Below are positions 52,396-60,560 of a stretch of DNA of 64,000 bases, in pieces (the stretch's first letter is position 1; every line of letters starts with the position of its first letter). Source of the stretch: Hamadaea sp. (GTDB taxonomy: Bacteria > Actinomycetota > Actinomycetes > Mycobacteriales > Micromonosporaceae); NCBI RefSeq assembly GCF_013362815.1, contig NZ_JABFVK010000038.1, forward strand, positions 29,541 through 93,540. Reading direction: 5' to 3'. Both the position numbers and the translations under genes were made by a program. The notes below the pieces were generated by a model. The model saw only the letters and a list, made by a program, of their open reading frames with translations, searched no databases and was not told the DNA's origin.

Positions 52396-54891
52396 CTAAC
52401 GCACCTCGACGGTCACGCGGTCGGAATGCGGGCGCAGGGTCAGCTGCCGATCCTCGACGACGACAGTGATCGACGCGTCCGCGGCGAGGAACGCGTCCGG
52501 CTGGACGGCGTACGGCCGGGTGCCGATCGGGAGCGCGACCAGCTGCCAGATCACCGCGGACGGGTTGGCTCGCGGAGATCCGGCGATCAGACTGTCCACA
52601 TCGGTCAGTGAGGTCCACCGCGTGCCGGTCTTGCCGACGGAACACGCGACGTCCGCGGAGCCGGTCCGCCGCCAGACCAGCGGCACGTCGAGGGCGCCCC
52701 ACGCCTGCCCGGAGACGACGATCTGCTGCGCCGACAACCCGATGTCGTCGGCGATCGGGCGCACCGGCCCCTCGGTGATGACGACACAGTTGTCCGGGGC
52801 CCGGCTGACCTGGATCAATCGCCCGCCGTAGACCTGGGTGACGGCGTGGGTGAGGCCGAGGGCGAGCACCGGCCCGCCTGCTTGCAGCCGCCACACCGTA
52901 CGCCCCGTCACCGGGTCGTCGGGGTCGTCCTCCTGCACGAGGCCGGCCAGCGGAATCCGGGCCGTGAAGCGGTCGGCGTCCGGGCTGGTCACGATCTCGC
53001 AGTCGGACACGGGCTCTTTCGCCCAGGTACGCGACAACGTCAGCTCTTTGTGCGGCTTCTCGACGGGCGGGGCGTCCTCGCGCGTCCGCCCGCTGTCCTC
53101 AGGGGTCGGCGGCGTGCCCTCGCGCGTTGGCGGCGTGCCCTCGGGGGTCGGCGGCGTGCCCTCGCGCGTTGGCGGCGTGCCCTCGGGGGTCGGCGGCGTG
53201 CCCTCGCGCGTTATCCGGGATAACGCGGTTATCTGCGCCGTCAAAGCCGCGTTATCCGGGATAACGCGACCGGAAAGCGCCGACCCGAGCGCCGACCCAG
53301 CGGAGGCGTCATGAGGTAGGTGTCCATGAAGGACGATGACATCGTCCCGAATGACAGCGGAGTCAAGCCGAGCAGGATCAACGATGTGCCGTAGCAGCAG
53401 CCGGTTGTCCTCGGCCGGAACGGGCTGCAGCCAAGACCCCCCGTTGATCCAGGCACCGGGCGGCATACTCGGGTTGCCGGGCCCGACATTGCGCAGCACG
53501 GTGGTCCGTTTGACATGGCCCTGCGTGATCGTGGCCCGCAGCGTCGCAGGTTCGTTCCGGGCGGGAATCCCGGCGAGCATCGAGTGCGGTACGCGCACCG
53601 AATACCCGACGAGGCTGCGATCCCCGTGGCTGTCGTATGCCGGAAACCGCTCGACGGGCAGCGGAACTTCGACGCCGTCGGCCTCCAGCACCATGCGCAG
53701 CTTCGAGGTGGCGTCGATGGGCAGGTGCCGGATCTCGGCGGTGCCCCGGACGACGAGTTCGTGCGCCCCGACGGCGTCGGTGATCCAGTCCAGGTCGGTG
53801 ACTGTGGTGGTCGCCGCGTATGGAGCCCGTCCGGGTAGCCGCAACATCGGTCCCACCCCGTCGGACTGCCGCCGCCACGGCATCGGCGTACGCCCGCCGC
53901 GAATGGTGCCGAGCGCGCCGTCCCGGCGGATCTCGGCGACCGTCCGCAGCAGCTCGATGTCGGCGTTGCGCAAAGCGTTGTGCTGCAACCGCCCGAGGTA
54001 CGACGACCGGGCGGCGGCACCCTTGTCGATGCGCTCGGCGAAGCACTGCGCGATCCGGGCCAGCCGGGCGCAGTCCTCATCGGACAGCTCGCCGAAGGCG
54101 TCGACCAGCGTCACCATGTCCACCTGCGCGAGGTGCATGTGCACGGTGTTGCGCAAGTACGCCGGAAGCTCCTCCACGAGGTTCAGCACCATGTCGGCCG
54201 ACCGGATGCGGTCGCACAGGTTCGTGAACTCGGCCCGCCGTTGGGTGATGGAGTCGCCGGAGGTGCGTTCGCGCCAGTAGTAGTTCGGCTGCGCCACGAT
54301 GTCGACGGTCACCGCGTCGAGGTACGCCTTCAACGTGACCGGGTAGTCCTCGTACCGGATGGCCGGGAACGCGTACCCGAACTCGTCCCAGAAGCTGCGC
54401 CGGAAGACCTTGTTCCACACCATGCGGTCGATGGCCAGCTGGTCGTACTCGACCACGTGAGTGGCCGGCCGGTTGGCGGCGAAGACCTTGCCATGCAGCC
54501 ACGATCCCCATGAGCCGTAGTCGTCGAACCGCCGCGCGCCGGCCGCCGCGAAGGAGGAGCCGGTCTCGTCCAGCGAGTGGATCATGACCTCGAACGCGTG
54601 CCGGGGCACCAGGTCGTCGCTGTCTACGAAGGTGATGTACTCGCCCGAGCTGTACTGGACGCCGGTGTTACGCGCCGGGCCGAGGCCTTGGTTGGCCTGC
54701 ACGACCAGCTGGAAGCGCGGGTCGGCCCGGCAGTACTCCTCGGCGATCAGGGCGGTGGCGTCCAGCGACCCGTCGTCCACCAGGATCACTTCGAAGGCGT
54801 CGAAGGTCTGCCGCCGGAGCGACTCGAGACATTCGCCGATGTATTCGGCGACGTTGTAGAACGGCACGACGACACTGAGTCGAGGCGTCAC
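52396..54891 (-). CDS. GT2 glycosyltransferase with long C-terminal extension and repeat insertion
   Basis: 831 aa. Residues 1-230 are a GT-A family 2 domain (LSVVVPFYNVAEYIGECLESL, ILVDDGSLD, TFVDSDD as the DxD metal site), as in capsule and teichoic-acid synthases. Residues 230-330 are helical; the rest is beta-rich with no TagF-type polymerase domain. Residues 542-562 are encoded by two family C palindromes, and 562-597 by a 21-base tandem repeat giving EGTPPT[P/R]; together they insert a flexible stretch between the beta-rich parts. GTG start with GGAGGGGG upstream; first gene of the three-gene operon. Confidence 0.86.
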   Translation of the reverse strand: MTPRLSVVVPFYNVAEYIGECLESLRRQTFDAFEVILVDDGSLDATALIAEEYCRADPRFQLVVQANQGLGPARNTGVQYSSGEYITFVDSDDLVPRHAFEVMIHSLDETGSSFAAAGARRFDDYGSWGSWLHGKVFAANRPATHVVEYDQLAIDRMVWNKVFRRSFWDEFGYAFPAIRYEDYPVTLKAYLDAVTVDIVAQPNYYWRERTSGDSITQRRAEFTNLCDRIRSADMVLNLVEELPAYLRNTVHMHLAQVDMVTLVDAFGELSDEDCARLARIAQCFAERIDKGAAARSSYLGRLQHNALRNADIELLRTVAEIRRDGALGTIRGGRTPMPWRRQSDGVGPMLRLPGRAPYAATTTVTDLDWITDAVGAHELVVRGTAEIRHLPIDATSKLRMVLEADGVEVPLPVERFPAYDSHGDRSLVGYSVRVPHSMLAGIPARNEPATLRATITQGHVKRTTVLRNVGPGNPSMPPGAWINGGSWLQPVPAEDNRLLLRHIVDPARLDSAVIRDDVIVLHGHLPHDASAGSALGSALSGRVIPDNAALTAQITALSRITREGTPPTPEGTPPTREGTPPTPEGTPPTREGTPPTPEDSGRTREDAPPVEKPHKELTLSRTWAKEPVSDCEIVTSPDADRFTARIPLAGLVQEDDPDDPVTGRTVWRLQAGGPVLALGLTHAVTQVYGGRLIQVSRAPDNCVVITEGPVRPIADDIGLSAQQIVVSGQAWGALDVPLVWRRTGSADVACSVGKTGTRWTSLTDVDSLIAGSPRANPSAVIWQLVALPIGTRPYAVQPDAFLAADASITVVVEDRQLTLRPHSDRVTVEVR
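53101..53210. repeat. In-frame 21-base tandem repeat in the glycosyltransferase gene
   Basis: About five units ggcggcgtgccctcg-plus-six, alternating cgcgtt and gggtc endings (a 42-base higher-order unit). On the minus strand they encode EGTPPTP and EGTPPTR alternately. Unit number probably varies between strains. Confidence 0.85.
53207..53268. repeat. Family C palindromes, copies 2 and 3, inside a CDS
   Basis: Two palindromes with 10-bp arms (CGCGTTATCC, one central base) at 53207-53227 and 53248-53268, start to start 41 bp. They are translated in frame. The same unit forms the intergenic hairpin at 27992. Confidence 0.85.
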
Positions 54892-54974
54892 GGATCCCCC
54901 CTCCGACCCGAGGACTCTGTTACTTAGAAGCTTACGTACCGATTTGGCCCCGTACCGGCGATTTGTGAATCGGC

Positions 54975-54980
54975 TACGTT
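54975..54980 (+). promoter_or_regulatory. -10 element TACGTT for leaderless mtnA
   Basis: TACGTT lies six bases before the GTG at 54987. Confidence 0.55.
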
Positions 54981-54986
54981 TACCCG

Positions 54987-55964
54987 GTGGACCGCACCAT
55001 CGACTGGGACGGCGAGGCAGTCGTCACCGTGGACCAGACCGCGCTGCCGCACGCGTACCGCGAGCTCCGGCTCCGCGACGTCGACTCGCTCATCGACGCC
55101 ATCTCCCGGCTCGCGATCCGGGGCGCGCCGGCTCTGGGCGGTGCGGGCGCCCTCGGCGTCGCCCTTCTCGCGCGGGATCATGACGCCCAAGTGGTACGCA
55201 GAGAGGCCGAGCGCCTCGCATCCGCTCGGCCGACCGCGGTGAACCTCCGATGGGGGGTGAATCGGGCGCTGAGCCGGTTGGCCGAGGGACCCGAAGCCGT
55301 CCTGGCCGAGGCGCTGGCCGTGTTGGAAGCGGACGAACGGGCCAATCGGGTTGCTTCCGGGCGGGCCGCCGACCTCGTACGCGAATTGTGCGAGCGGCGT
55401 CCGCTCCGCGCCCTGACGCACTGCAACGCCGGACGGCTGGCCACGGTCGGCTGGGGTTCGGCGCTGGGCGTCGTACGCCACCTGGCCCTCGTGGGCGAGG
55501 TCGGCGAGGTGCTGGCCGACGAGACCCGGCCGCTGTTGCAGGGCGCCCGGCTCACGGCGTACGAGCTGGCCGAGATGGGCGTGCCCTATCGCGTCTGCCC
55601 CGACTCGGCCGCCGCGACCGCGATGGCCCAGGGACTCGTGGACTTCGTCGTCGTCGGAGCCGATCGGATCGCCGCCAACGGCGATGTCGCCAACAAGGTC
55701 GGCACGTACGCCGTCGCACTGGCCGCCGCCCGGCACGGGATCCCGTTCATCGTCGTCGCGCCGGAGTCGACTGTGGACACGGCGATCGCCGACGGCTCGG
55801 CGATTCCGATCGAGCAACGCGATCCCACCGAGGTCACCCACTACGCCGGAGTGCCGGTCGCCCCGCTCGGCGCGGGCGCGTTCAACCCGGCCTTCGACGT
55901 GACGCCGGCCGACCTGGTGACGGCGATCGTCACCGAGGACCGGGTGTGGCGTCCTTCCCGGTAA
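54987..55964 (+). CDS. mtnA: S-methyl-5-thioribose-1-phosphate isomerase
   Basis: 325-aa isomerase that turns methylthioribose-1-phosphate (or 5-deoxyribose-1-phosphate) into the ribulose form in methylthioadenosine salvage. RGAPALGGAGALGVALLA near residue 45, RPTAVNLRWGVNR, THCNAGRLATVGWG with the catalytic Cys, and GADRIAANGDVANKVGTYAVALAA with the catalytic Asp are family marks. GTG start, leaderless. The 3' end overlaps the convergent aldolase gene by 35 bases. mtnB, mtnC, mtnD and mtnE are not seen here. Confidence 0.93.
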   Translation: MDRTIDWDGEAVVTVDQTALPHAYRELRLRDVDSLIDAISRLAIRGAPALGGAGALGVALLARDHDAQVVRREAERLASARPTAVNLRWGVNRALSRLAEGPEAVLAEALAVLEADERANRVASGRAADLVRELCERRPLRALTHCNAGRLATVGWGSALGVVRHLALVGEVGEVLADETRPLLQGARLTAYELAEMGVPYRVCPDSAAATAMAQGLVDFVVVGADRIAANGDVANKVGTYAVALAAARHGIPFIVVAPESTVDTAIADGSAIPIEQRDPTEVTHYAGVPVAPLGAGAFNPAFDVTPADLVTAIVTEDRVWRPSR

Positions 55965-56595
55965 CCCCATAGGTTCCGAGCTTCTCGCGTACGCGGTCTA
56001 TCTCGGCGGCGTCGAGCACCCGGGGTTCGCCCGCCGACTTCGCCCGCAGCCACACATCGCAGAGCCATTCGAGGTACTGCGCTTTGGCGTACGCCTTCGG
56101 CAGGGAGTCGCCGACTGCGATGGTTCCGTGGTTGGCCAGTAGACACCCCGTACGCCCAGCCAGCGCCGCCGTCACCGAGTCGGCGAGTTCGTCGGTGCCG
56201 TAGGTGGCGTACCGGGCGACTCGGATCGGCCCGCCGAACAGCGCCACGAGGTAGTGCAGCGACGGTAGTTCCTCGACGAGGGTCGCCACCGCGGTGGCGG
56301 CGGTCGAATGGGTGTGCACGACGGCGTTGCCACCCGTCGTCCGGTACGCCGCGAGATGTGTCGGCAGTTCCGTCGTCGGCGGAAGCGGGGCGTCGACCGG
56401 GGTGCCGTCGAGGCGGTGCACCCCGACCAGTTCCGGAGTCAGTTCCTCGTACGCCAGCCCGCTCGGCGTGACCGCGATCAGCTCGCCCCGCCGGGCGGAG
56501 ATGTTGCCCGAGGTGCCCACCACGAGTCCGTCGGCCACCATCCGATGGCAGTACGCGACGACCGCCCGCCGTTCGTCGCCCAGCAGAAGATCCAC
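55930..56595 (-). CDS. Class II aldolase/adducin-family enzyme
   Basis: 221-aa zinc aldolase of the fuculose-phosphate type. SGNISARRGELIAVTPSG, TTELPTHLAAY (catalytic Glu) and HTHSTAATAVATL and NHGT (zinc-binding His) are present. It may be the aldolase that splits methylthioribulose-1-phosphate or 5-deoxyribulose-1-phosphate into DHAP and an aldehyde, as its neighbour mtnA makes that substrate; MtnB dehydratase is the alternative in the same superfamily. GTG 56595 is chosen because TAAGCT lies seven bases upstream; the open frame to 56811 would overlap csxA. Confidence 0.84.
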   Translation of the reverse strand: MDLLLGDERRAVVAYCHRMVADGLVVGTSGNISARRGELIAVTPSGLAYEELTPELVGVHRLDGTPVDAPLPPTTELPTHLAAYRTTGGNAVVHTHSTAATAVATLVEELPSLHYLVALFGGPIRVARYATYGTDELADSVTAALAGRTGCLLANHGTIAVGDSLPKAYAKAQYLEWLCDVWLRAKSAGEPRVLDAAEIDRVREKLGTYGVTGKDATPGPR

Positions 56596-56602
56596 GTCGC
56601 GC

Positions 56603-56608
56603 AGCTTA
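56603..56608 (-). promoter_or_regulatory. -10 element TAAGCT for leaderless aldolase
   Basis: TAAGCT on the minus strand, seven bases from the GTG at 56595, fixes the start. Confidence 0.55.
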
Positions 56609-56631
56609 TCGCTATCGGCACATCCAAATTC

Positions 56632-56697
56632 TTGACAGCCGTCCAAAGACGTGGCAAATCTGTTAGGCAATCTAACTAACCAAACCTCCTCGGGAGG
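56632..56697 (+). promoter_or_regulatory. csxA promoter, operator and RBS hairpin
   Basis: TTGACA (56632-56637) is a consensus -35 with a weak -10 about 17-18 bases on. ATCTGTTAG (56658-56666) is shared with the GH20 operator, and GTTAG-N5-CTAAC (56662-56676) is an inverted repeat at the expected transcription start. The ribosome binding site GGAGG (56693-56697) can pair with CCTCC (56685-56689) in a three-base-loop hairpin, which may dampen translation. Confidence 0.66.
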
Positions 56698-56701
56698 CAC
56701 T

Positions 56702-59700
56702 ATGAAGGCACTGCGGCTCGTGACATCCTTGGCGCTCGCCTTGGCCGCTGCGATTCCTACTGCCCTCGCACCACCGGCGTCGGCGCAGCTCGCGGCGGGG
56801 AGCATCGGCACTAGCGCCGCCCTGACCGGCTATCGCATCCAGTCCACCGCCAAGACCTCGGACACCGGGGCGACCGTCTCCCAGCCGGGTTATCCGGCCA
56901 CCGGGTGGTACGCCGCCGCGCCGAGGTCGACCGTACTCGGCGCGCTTCTTCAGAACGGCGTGTACGCCGACCCCTTCTACTCGACGAACATGAAGAACAT
57001 CCCCACGACCGACTTCACCGTGCCGTGGTGGTTCCGCTCGGAGTTCAGCCTGGCCGACGAGCCCGGCGTACGCACCTATCTCGACTTCTCCGGGGTGATC
57101 TCCCGGGCCGACGTCTTCGTCAACGGCGTCCAGGTCGCGACGAACAGTCAGATCGCCGGGGCGTACCCGCGCTTCGAACTCGACGTCACGGCCCAGGCGC
57201 GCGTCGGGACCAACGCCGTCGCCTTCCGGATCTCGCCGAACAACGCGTCGAGCGACCTCACGACCGGCTGGATCGACTGGCTGCAGAACCCGCCCGACCG
57301 CAACATGGGCATCTTCCGCGATGTGAAGATCAAGCGGGCCGGGCCGGTGTCGCTCCGCGGGGCCCACGTGCTGACCAGCGTCACCAGCGGACTGGACAGC
57401 GCGACGCTGACCGCCAAAGTAGACGCGCGAAACGACACTGCTTCCGCCGTCACGGCAGTCGTCTCGGGATCCGTCGCGGGAGTGGCCGTCAGCAGCACGA
57501 TCACCCTGGCCGCGCGCGAGTCCAAGACGGTGACCTTCAGCCCCGTCACCCTCGCCTCGCCGCAGATCTGGTGGCCGGCCGGAATGGGCGCACAGCCTCT
57601 TTACAACCTGACCCTGTCGGCATCGGTCGGCGGCACCGTCACCGATACCGCCGCCTCCCGATTCGGCGTACGCACGGTGACCGGAACGCTGGACGCGAGC
57701 GGCCATCGGGCGTACAAGATCAATGGACATCCGCTGCTCATCCGCGGCGGCGGTTGGTCGCCGGACGTCTTCCTGCGCTGGGACCCGGTCTTCGTGCAGG
57801 ACAAGATCCGATACGCGCTCGACCTGGGCCTGAACACCATCCGCCTCGAAGGTCACCTCGAGCCGGACGAGTTCTTCGACCTGGCCGACGAGATGGGCAT
57901 GCTCGTGTTGCCCGGCTGGGAGTGCTGCAACAAGTGGGAGGCGAGCTCCTGGACCTCGGCCGACTACGCCGTCGCCAAGGCGTCGATGAGCGGCGAGGCG
58001 ATCCGGCTGCGCGATCATCCGAGCGTCATCTCGTTCCTGATCGGCAGTGACAACGCGCCGCCCGCCGCCAAGGAGACGCCTTACGTGGACGCGTTGCGGG
58101 CGGCCGACTGGCCGACTCCGATCATCGCCGCGGCCTCGGACAACTCCTCGCCGATCACGGGCTCGTCGGGGATGAAGATGCCCGGCCCGTACGAGTGGGT
58201 GCCGCCGAACTACTGGTACAACAAGCGCGAGGGCGGCGCCTTCGGCTTCAACTCCGAGACCAGCGCCGGGCCGGACGTTCCCACGCTGGACACGTTGCGC
58301 CGAATGATGTCCGCGAGCGAGCTGGCCACCCTGTGGCAGAACCCCACGTCGACCCAGTACCACCGGTCGCCGTCGAGCACCTTCGACGACCTCGGCATCT
58401 TCAACAACGCCATGATCGGCCGCTACGGCACCCCGGCCAGCCTGGACGACTACGTGCGCAAGGCCCAGCTGCAGCAGTACGAGAACGTCCGGGCACAGTT
58501 CGAGGCGTACGGGCGGAACTTCAAGGATTCCTCGAACCCGTCGACCGGCGTCGTCTACTGGATGCTGAACAGCGGTTGGACCTCACTGCATTGGCAGCTG
58601 TTCGACCGGTACTTCGACCAGAACGGCGCGTACTACGGGGCGAAGAAGGCGAACGAGCCTCTGCATGTTCAGTACTCCTACGACACCAAGTCGGTCGTGG
58701 TCGTCAACTCTCGGGTCGCCGCCGCGAGCGGGCTGAGCGTCACCGCCTCGGTCTACAACCTCGACGGTACGCAGAAGTCCACGCAGACGGCGAACTCGCT
58801 GTCGGTGGCCGGGGACGGCGGACGGACGACCGCGCTGACCATCCCCTCGATCAGCGGGCTCAGCGGCACGTACTTGGTGAAGCTGACGCTGCGGGACGCG
58901 GGCGGAACCGAGGTCAGCCGGAACGTCTACTGGTTGTCCACCTCGGACGATGTGATCGATTGGTCGGGCAATGACTGGTACTACGTTCCGACGTCCAGCT
59001 ACGCCAACCTCAAAGGTCTGACCTCGATGGCGAGCACCACCGTGTCCGCCTCGGCGTCGACCACGACCGACGGCGGCGGGACCTCGACGACGTCGGTAAC
59101 CCTGCGCAACACCAGCACCGGGCTGATCCCGGCGTTCTACCTCGACGCTCATGTGGTCGACGCCGCCGGTGCTCCGGTGCTGCCGATCCGGTGGACCGAC
59201 AACGCCGTCAGCCTGTGGCCCGGCGAGTCCACCACGTTGACCGCCACCTATCGGACCGCCGATCTGCACGGCAGTGCGCCGAGCGTACGCGTCGCGGGGT
59301 GGAACACCGGTACGCAGACCGTCCCGGCCGGATCGGGCGAACCCGACGTCGTTCCCCCGACCGTTCCGGGCAGCCCGCGTACGACGGCGGTCTCGGCGAG
59401 CAGCGTGACCGTGTGCTGGGACGCGAGCACGGACAACGTCGGCGTCGTCCGGTACGACGTCTTCCGCGACGGCGTCAAGGTCGGCTCGGTAACTCCGCCG
59501 GCGACGTGCTTCACGGACACGACCGTGCAACCGGACACCACGTACGCCTATACGGTGAAGGCGTACGACGCCGCCGGGCTGAGCTCGGCGGCGAGCGCGG
59601 TGGTGAGCGTGACGACCCCGGCGGCTCCGTCCGGCCCGGTCCGATACGAGGCGGAGAACGCGACGATCTCCCAAGGTGTCGTCGAGGCCAACCACCTCAA

Positions 59701-60406
59701 CTACTCCGGCACCGGCTTCGTGAACTACGACAATGTGACCGGCAGCTATGTCGAGTGGACGGTCAGCACCGCCACGGCGACCTCCGCGCGTCTGGATCTG
59801 CGGTACGCCAACGGGACCACCACCGACCGGCCGATGACGATCACCGTCGACGGGACCGCAGTGGCCACCGGGACGTCCTTCGCCGGAACGGGGAACTGGG
59901 ACACCTGGGCGACCAAGTCCCTCACAGTGAGTCTGTCCTCGGGCACCCACAAGGTACGCGCGACGGCGACGACGGCCAACGGCGGCCCGAACGCCGACCA
60001 TCTGGAAGTGACACCGCTGACGCCGAAGACGCGATACGAGGCGGAGAACGCGACGATCTCCCAGGGCGTCGTCGAGGCCAACCATCTCAACTACTCCGGC
60101 ACCGGCTTCGTCAACTGCGACAACGTCGTCGGCAGCTACACACAGTGGACGGTGAGCGTACCGGCCGCGGGCAGCTACGCCATCACGGTGCACTACTCCA
60201 ACGGCACGACCGCCAACCGTCCGGCCGACATCACGGTCAACGGAGCCGTCGTCGCGGCCGCGCGGGCCTTCCCCGTCACCGCCGACTGGGACACCTGGGC
60301 CGACGTCTCGCTGACCGTGACTCTGACAGCCGGCACGAACACGATCCGGGTGACCGGGACGACCACCTCCGGTCCGGCCAACCTCGACTATCTCGAAGTC
60401 GGCTGA
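56702..60406 (+). CDS. csxA: Secreted exo-beta-D-glucosaminidase with FN3 and two CBM35-like domains
   Basis: 1234-aa GH2 enzyme, close in order and motifs to CsxA of Amycolatopsis, which cleaves GlcN from chitosan ends (EC 3.2.1.165). Signal peptide 1-33 (PPASA-Q). Sugar-binding, Ig-like and barrel domains follow; Asp450 (IGSDNAPP) and Glu519 (FNSETSAG) match the CsxA catalytic pair. An FN3 domain (about 880-970) and two carbohydrate-binding modules (about 980-1105, 1110-1234) end the protein. CsxA has one such module and no FN3, as I recall, so this is an extended version. The start ATG 56702 gives a clean signal peptide; upstream frame extension is within the promoter. Confidence 0.94.
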   Translation: MKALRLVTSLALALAAAIPTALAPPASAQLAAGSIGTSAALTGYRIQSTAKTSDTGATVSQPGYPATGWYAAAPRSTVLGALLQNGVYADPFYSTNMKNIPTTDFTVPWWFRSEFSLADEPGVRTYLDFSGVISRADVFVNGVQVATNSQIAGAYPRFELDVTAQARVGTNAVAFRISPNNASSDLTTGWIDWLQNPPDRNMGIFRDVKIKRAGPVSLRGAHVLTSVTSGLDSATLTAKVDARNDTASAVTAVVSGSVAGVAVSSTITLAARESKTVTFSPVTLASPQIWWPAGMGAQPLYNLTLSASVGGTVTDTAASRFGVRTVTGTLDASGHRAYKINGHPLLIRGGGWSPDVFLRWDPVFVQDKIRYALDLGLNTIRLEGHLEPDEFFDLADEMGMLVLPGWECCNKWEASSWTSADYAVAKASMSGEAIRLRDHPSVISFLIGSDNAPPAAKETPYVDALRAADWPTPIIAAASDNSSPITGSSGMKMPGPYEWVPPNYWYNKREGGAFGFNSETSAGPDVPTLDTLRRMMSASELATLWQNPTSTQYHRSPSSTFDDLGIFNNAMIGRYGTPASLDDYVRKAQLQQYENVRAQFEAYGRNFKDSSNPSTGVVYWMLNSGWTSLHWQLFDRYFDQNGAYYGAKKANEPLHVQYSYDTKSVVVVNSRVAAASGLSVTASVYNLDGTQKSTQTANSLSVAGDGGRTTALTIPSISGLSGTYLVKLTLRDAGGTEVSRNVYWLSTSDDVIDWSGNDWYYVPTSSYANLKGLTSMASTTVSASASTTTDGGGTSTTSVTLRNTSTGLIPAFYLDAHVVDAAGAPVLPIRWTDNAVSLWPGESTTLTATYRTADLHGSAPSVRVAGWNTGTQTVPAGSGEPDVVPPTVPGSPRTTAVSASSVTVCWDASTDNVGVVRYDVFRDGVKVGSVTPPATCFTDTTVQPDTTYAYTVKAYDAAGLSSAASAVVSVTTPAAPSGPVRYEAENATISQGVVEANHLNYSGTGFVNYDNVTGSYVEWTVSTATATSARLDLRYANGTTTDRPMTITVDGTAVATGTSFAGTGNWDTWATKSLTVSLSSGTHKVRATATTANGGPNADHLEVTPLTPKTRYEAENATISQGVVEANHLNYSGTGFVNCDNVVGSYTQWTVSVPAAGSYAITVHYSNGTTANRPADITVNGAVVAAARAFPVTADWDTWADVSLTVTLTAGTNTIRVTGTTTSGPANLDYLEVG
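59642..60110. repeat. Duplicated CBM35-like module coding sequence
   Basis: The first 79 bases of the two modules (59642-59720 and 60032-60110) differ at only three positions, all silent, while the rest has diverged much more. The second copy has Cys where the first has Tyr (FVNCDN against FVNYDN). This suggests recent gene conversion of the 5' parts. Confidence 0.85.
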
Positions 60407-60418
60407 CTCCGTCCGCCC

Positions 60419-60482
60419 CGTTGATCATGAACCTAAGGTCCCAACGGTCGGCGTGTCGCCACCCACGCAGCCATGATCAACA
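60419..60482. repeat. Family B repeat, copy 5
   Basis: gttgatcatgaacctaaggtccc, ggcgtgtcgcc and catgatcaac, 13 bases after the csxA stop. Confidence 0.85.
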
Positions 60483-60497
60483 GGCGCGGCGGCGCCG

Positions 60498-60560
60498 CGT
60501 TGATCATGAGGCTGGGGGCGGCGACACGCCGACGGAGGGGACCTTAGGTTCATGATCAAC
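60498..60560. repeat. Family B repeat, copy 6, inverted to copy 5
   Basis: Reverse orientation to copy 5, so the two make a large inverted repeat 15 bases apart. Its cgttgatcatga (reading from the right) carries the stop codon of the UvrA-like gene ending at 60556. Confidence 0.85.

Noticed and set aside
53101..53210. Tandem repeat as a CRISPR array
   Set aside because: Units are contiguous without unique spacers and are in frame with the glycosyltransferase.
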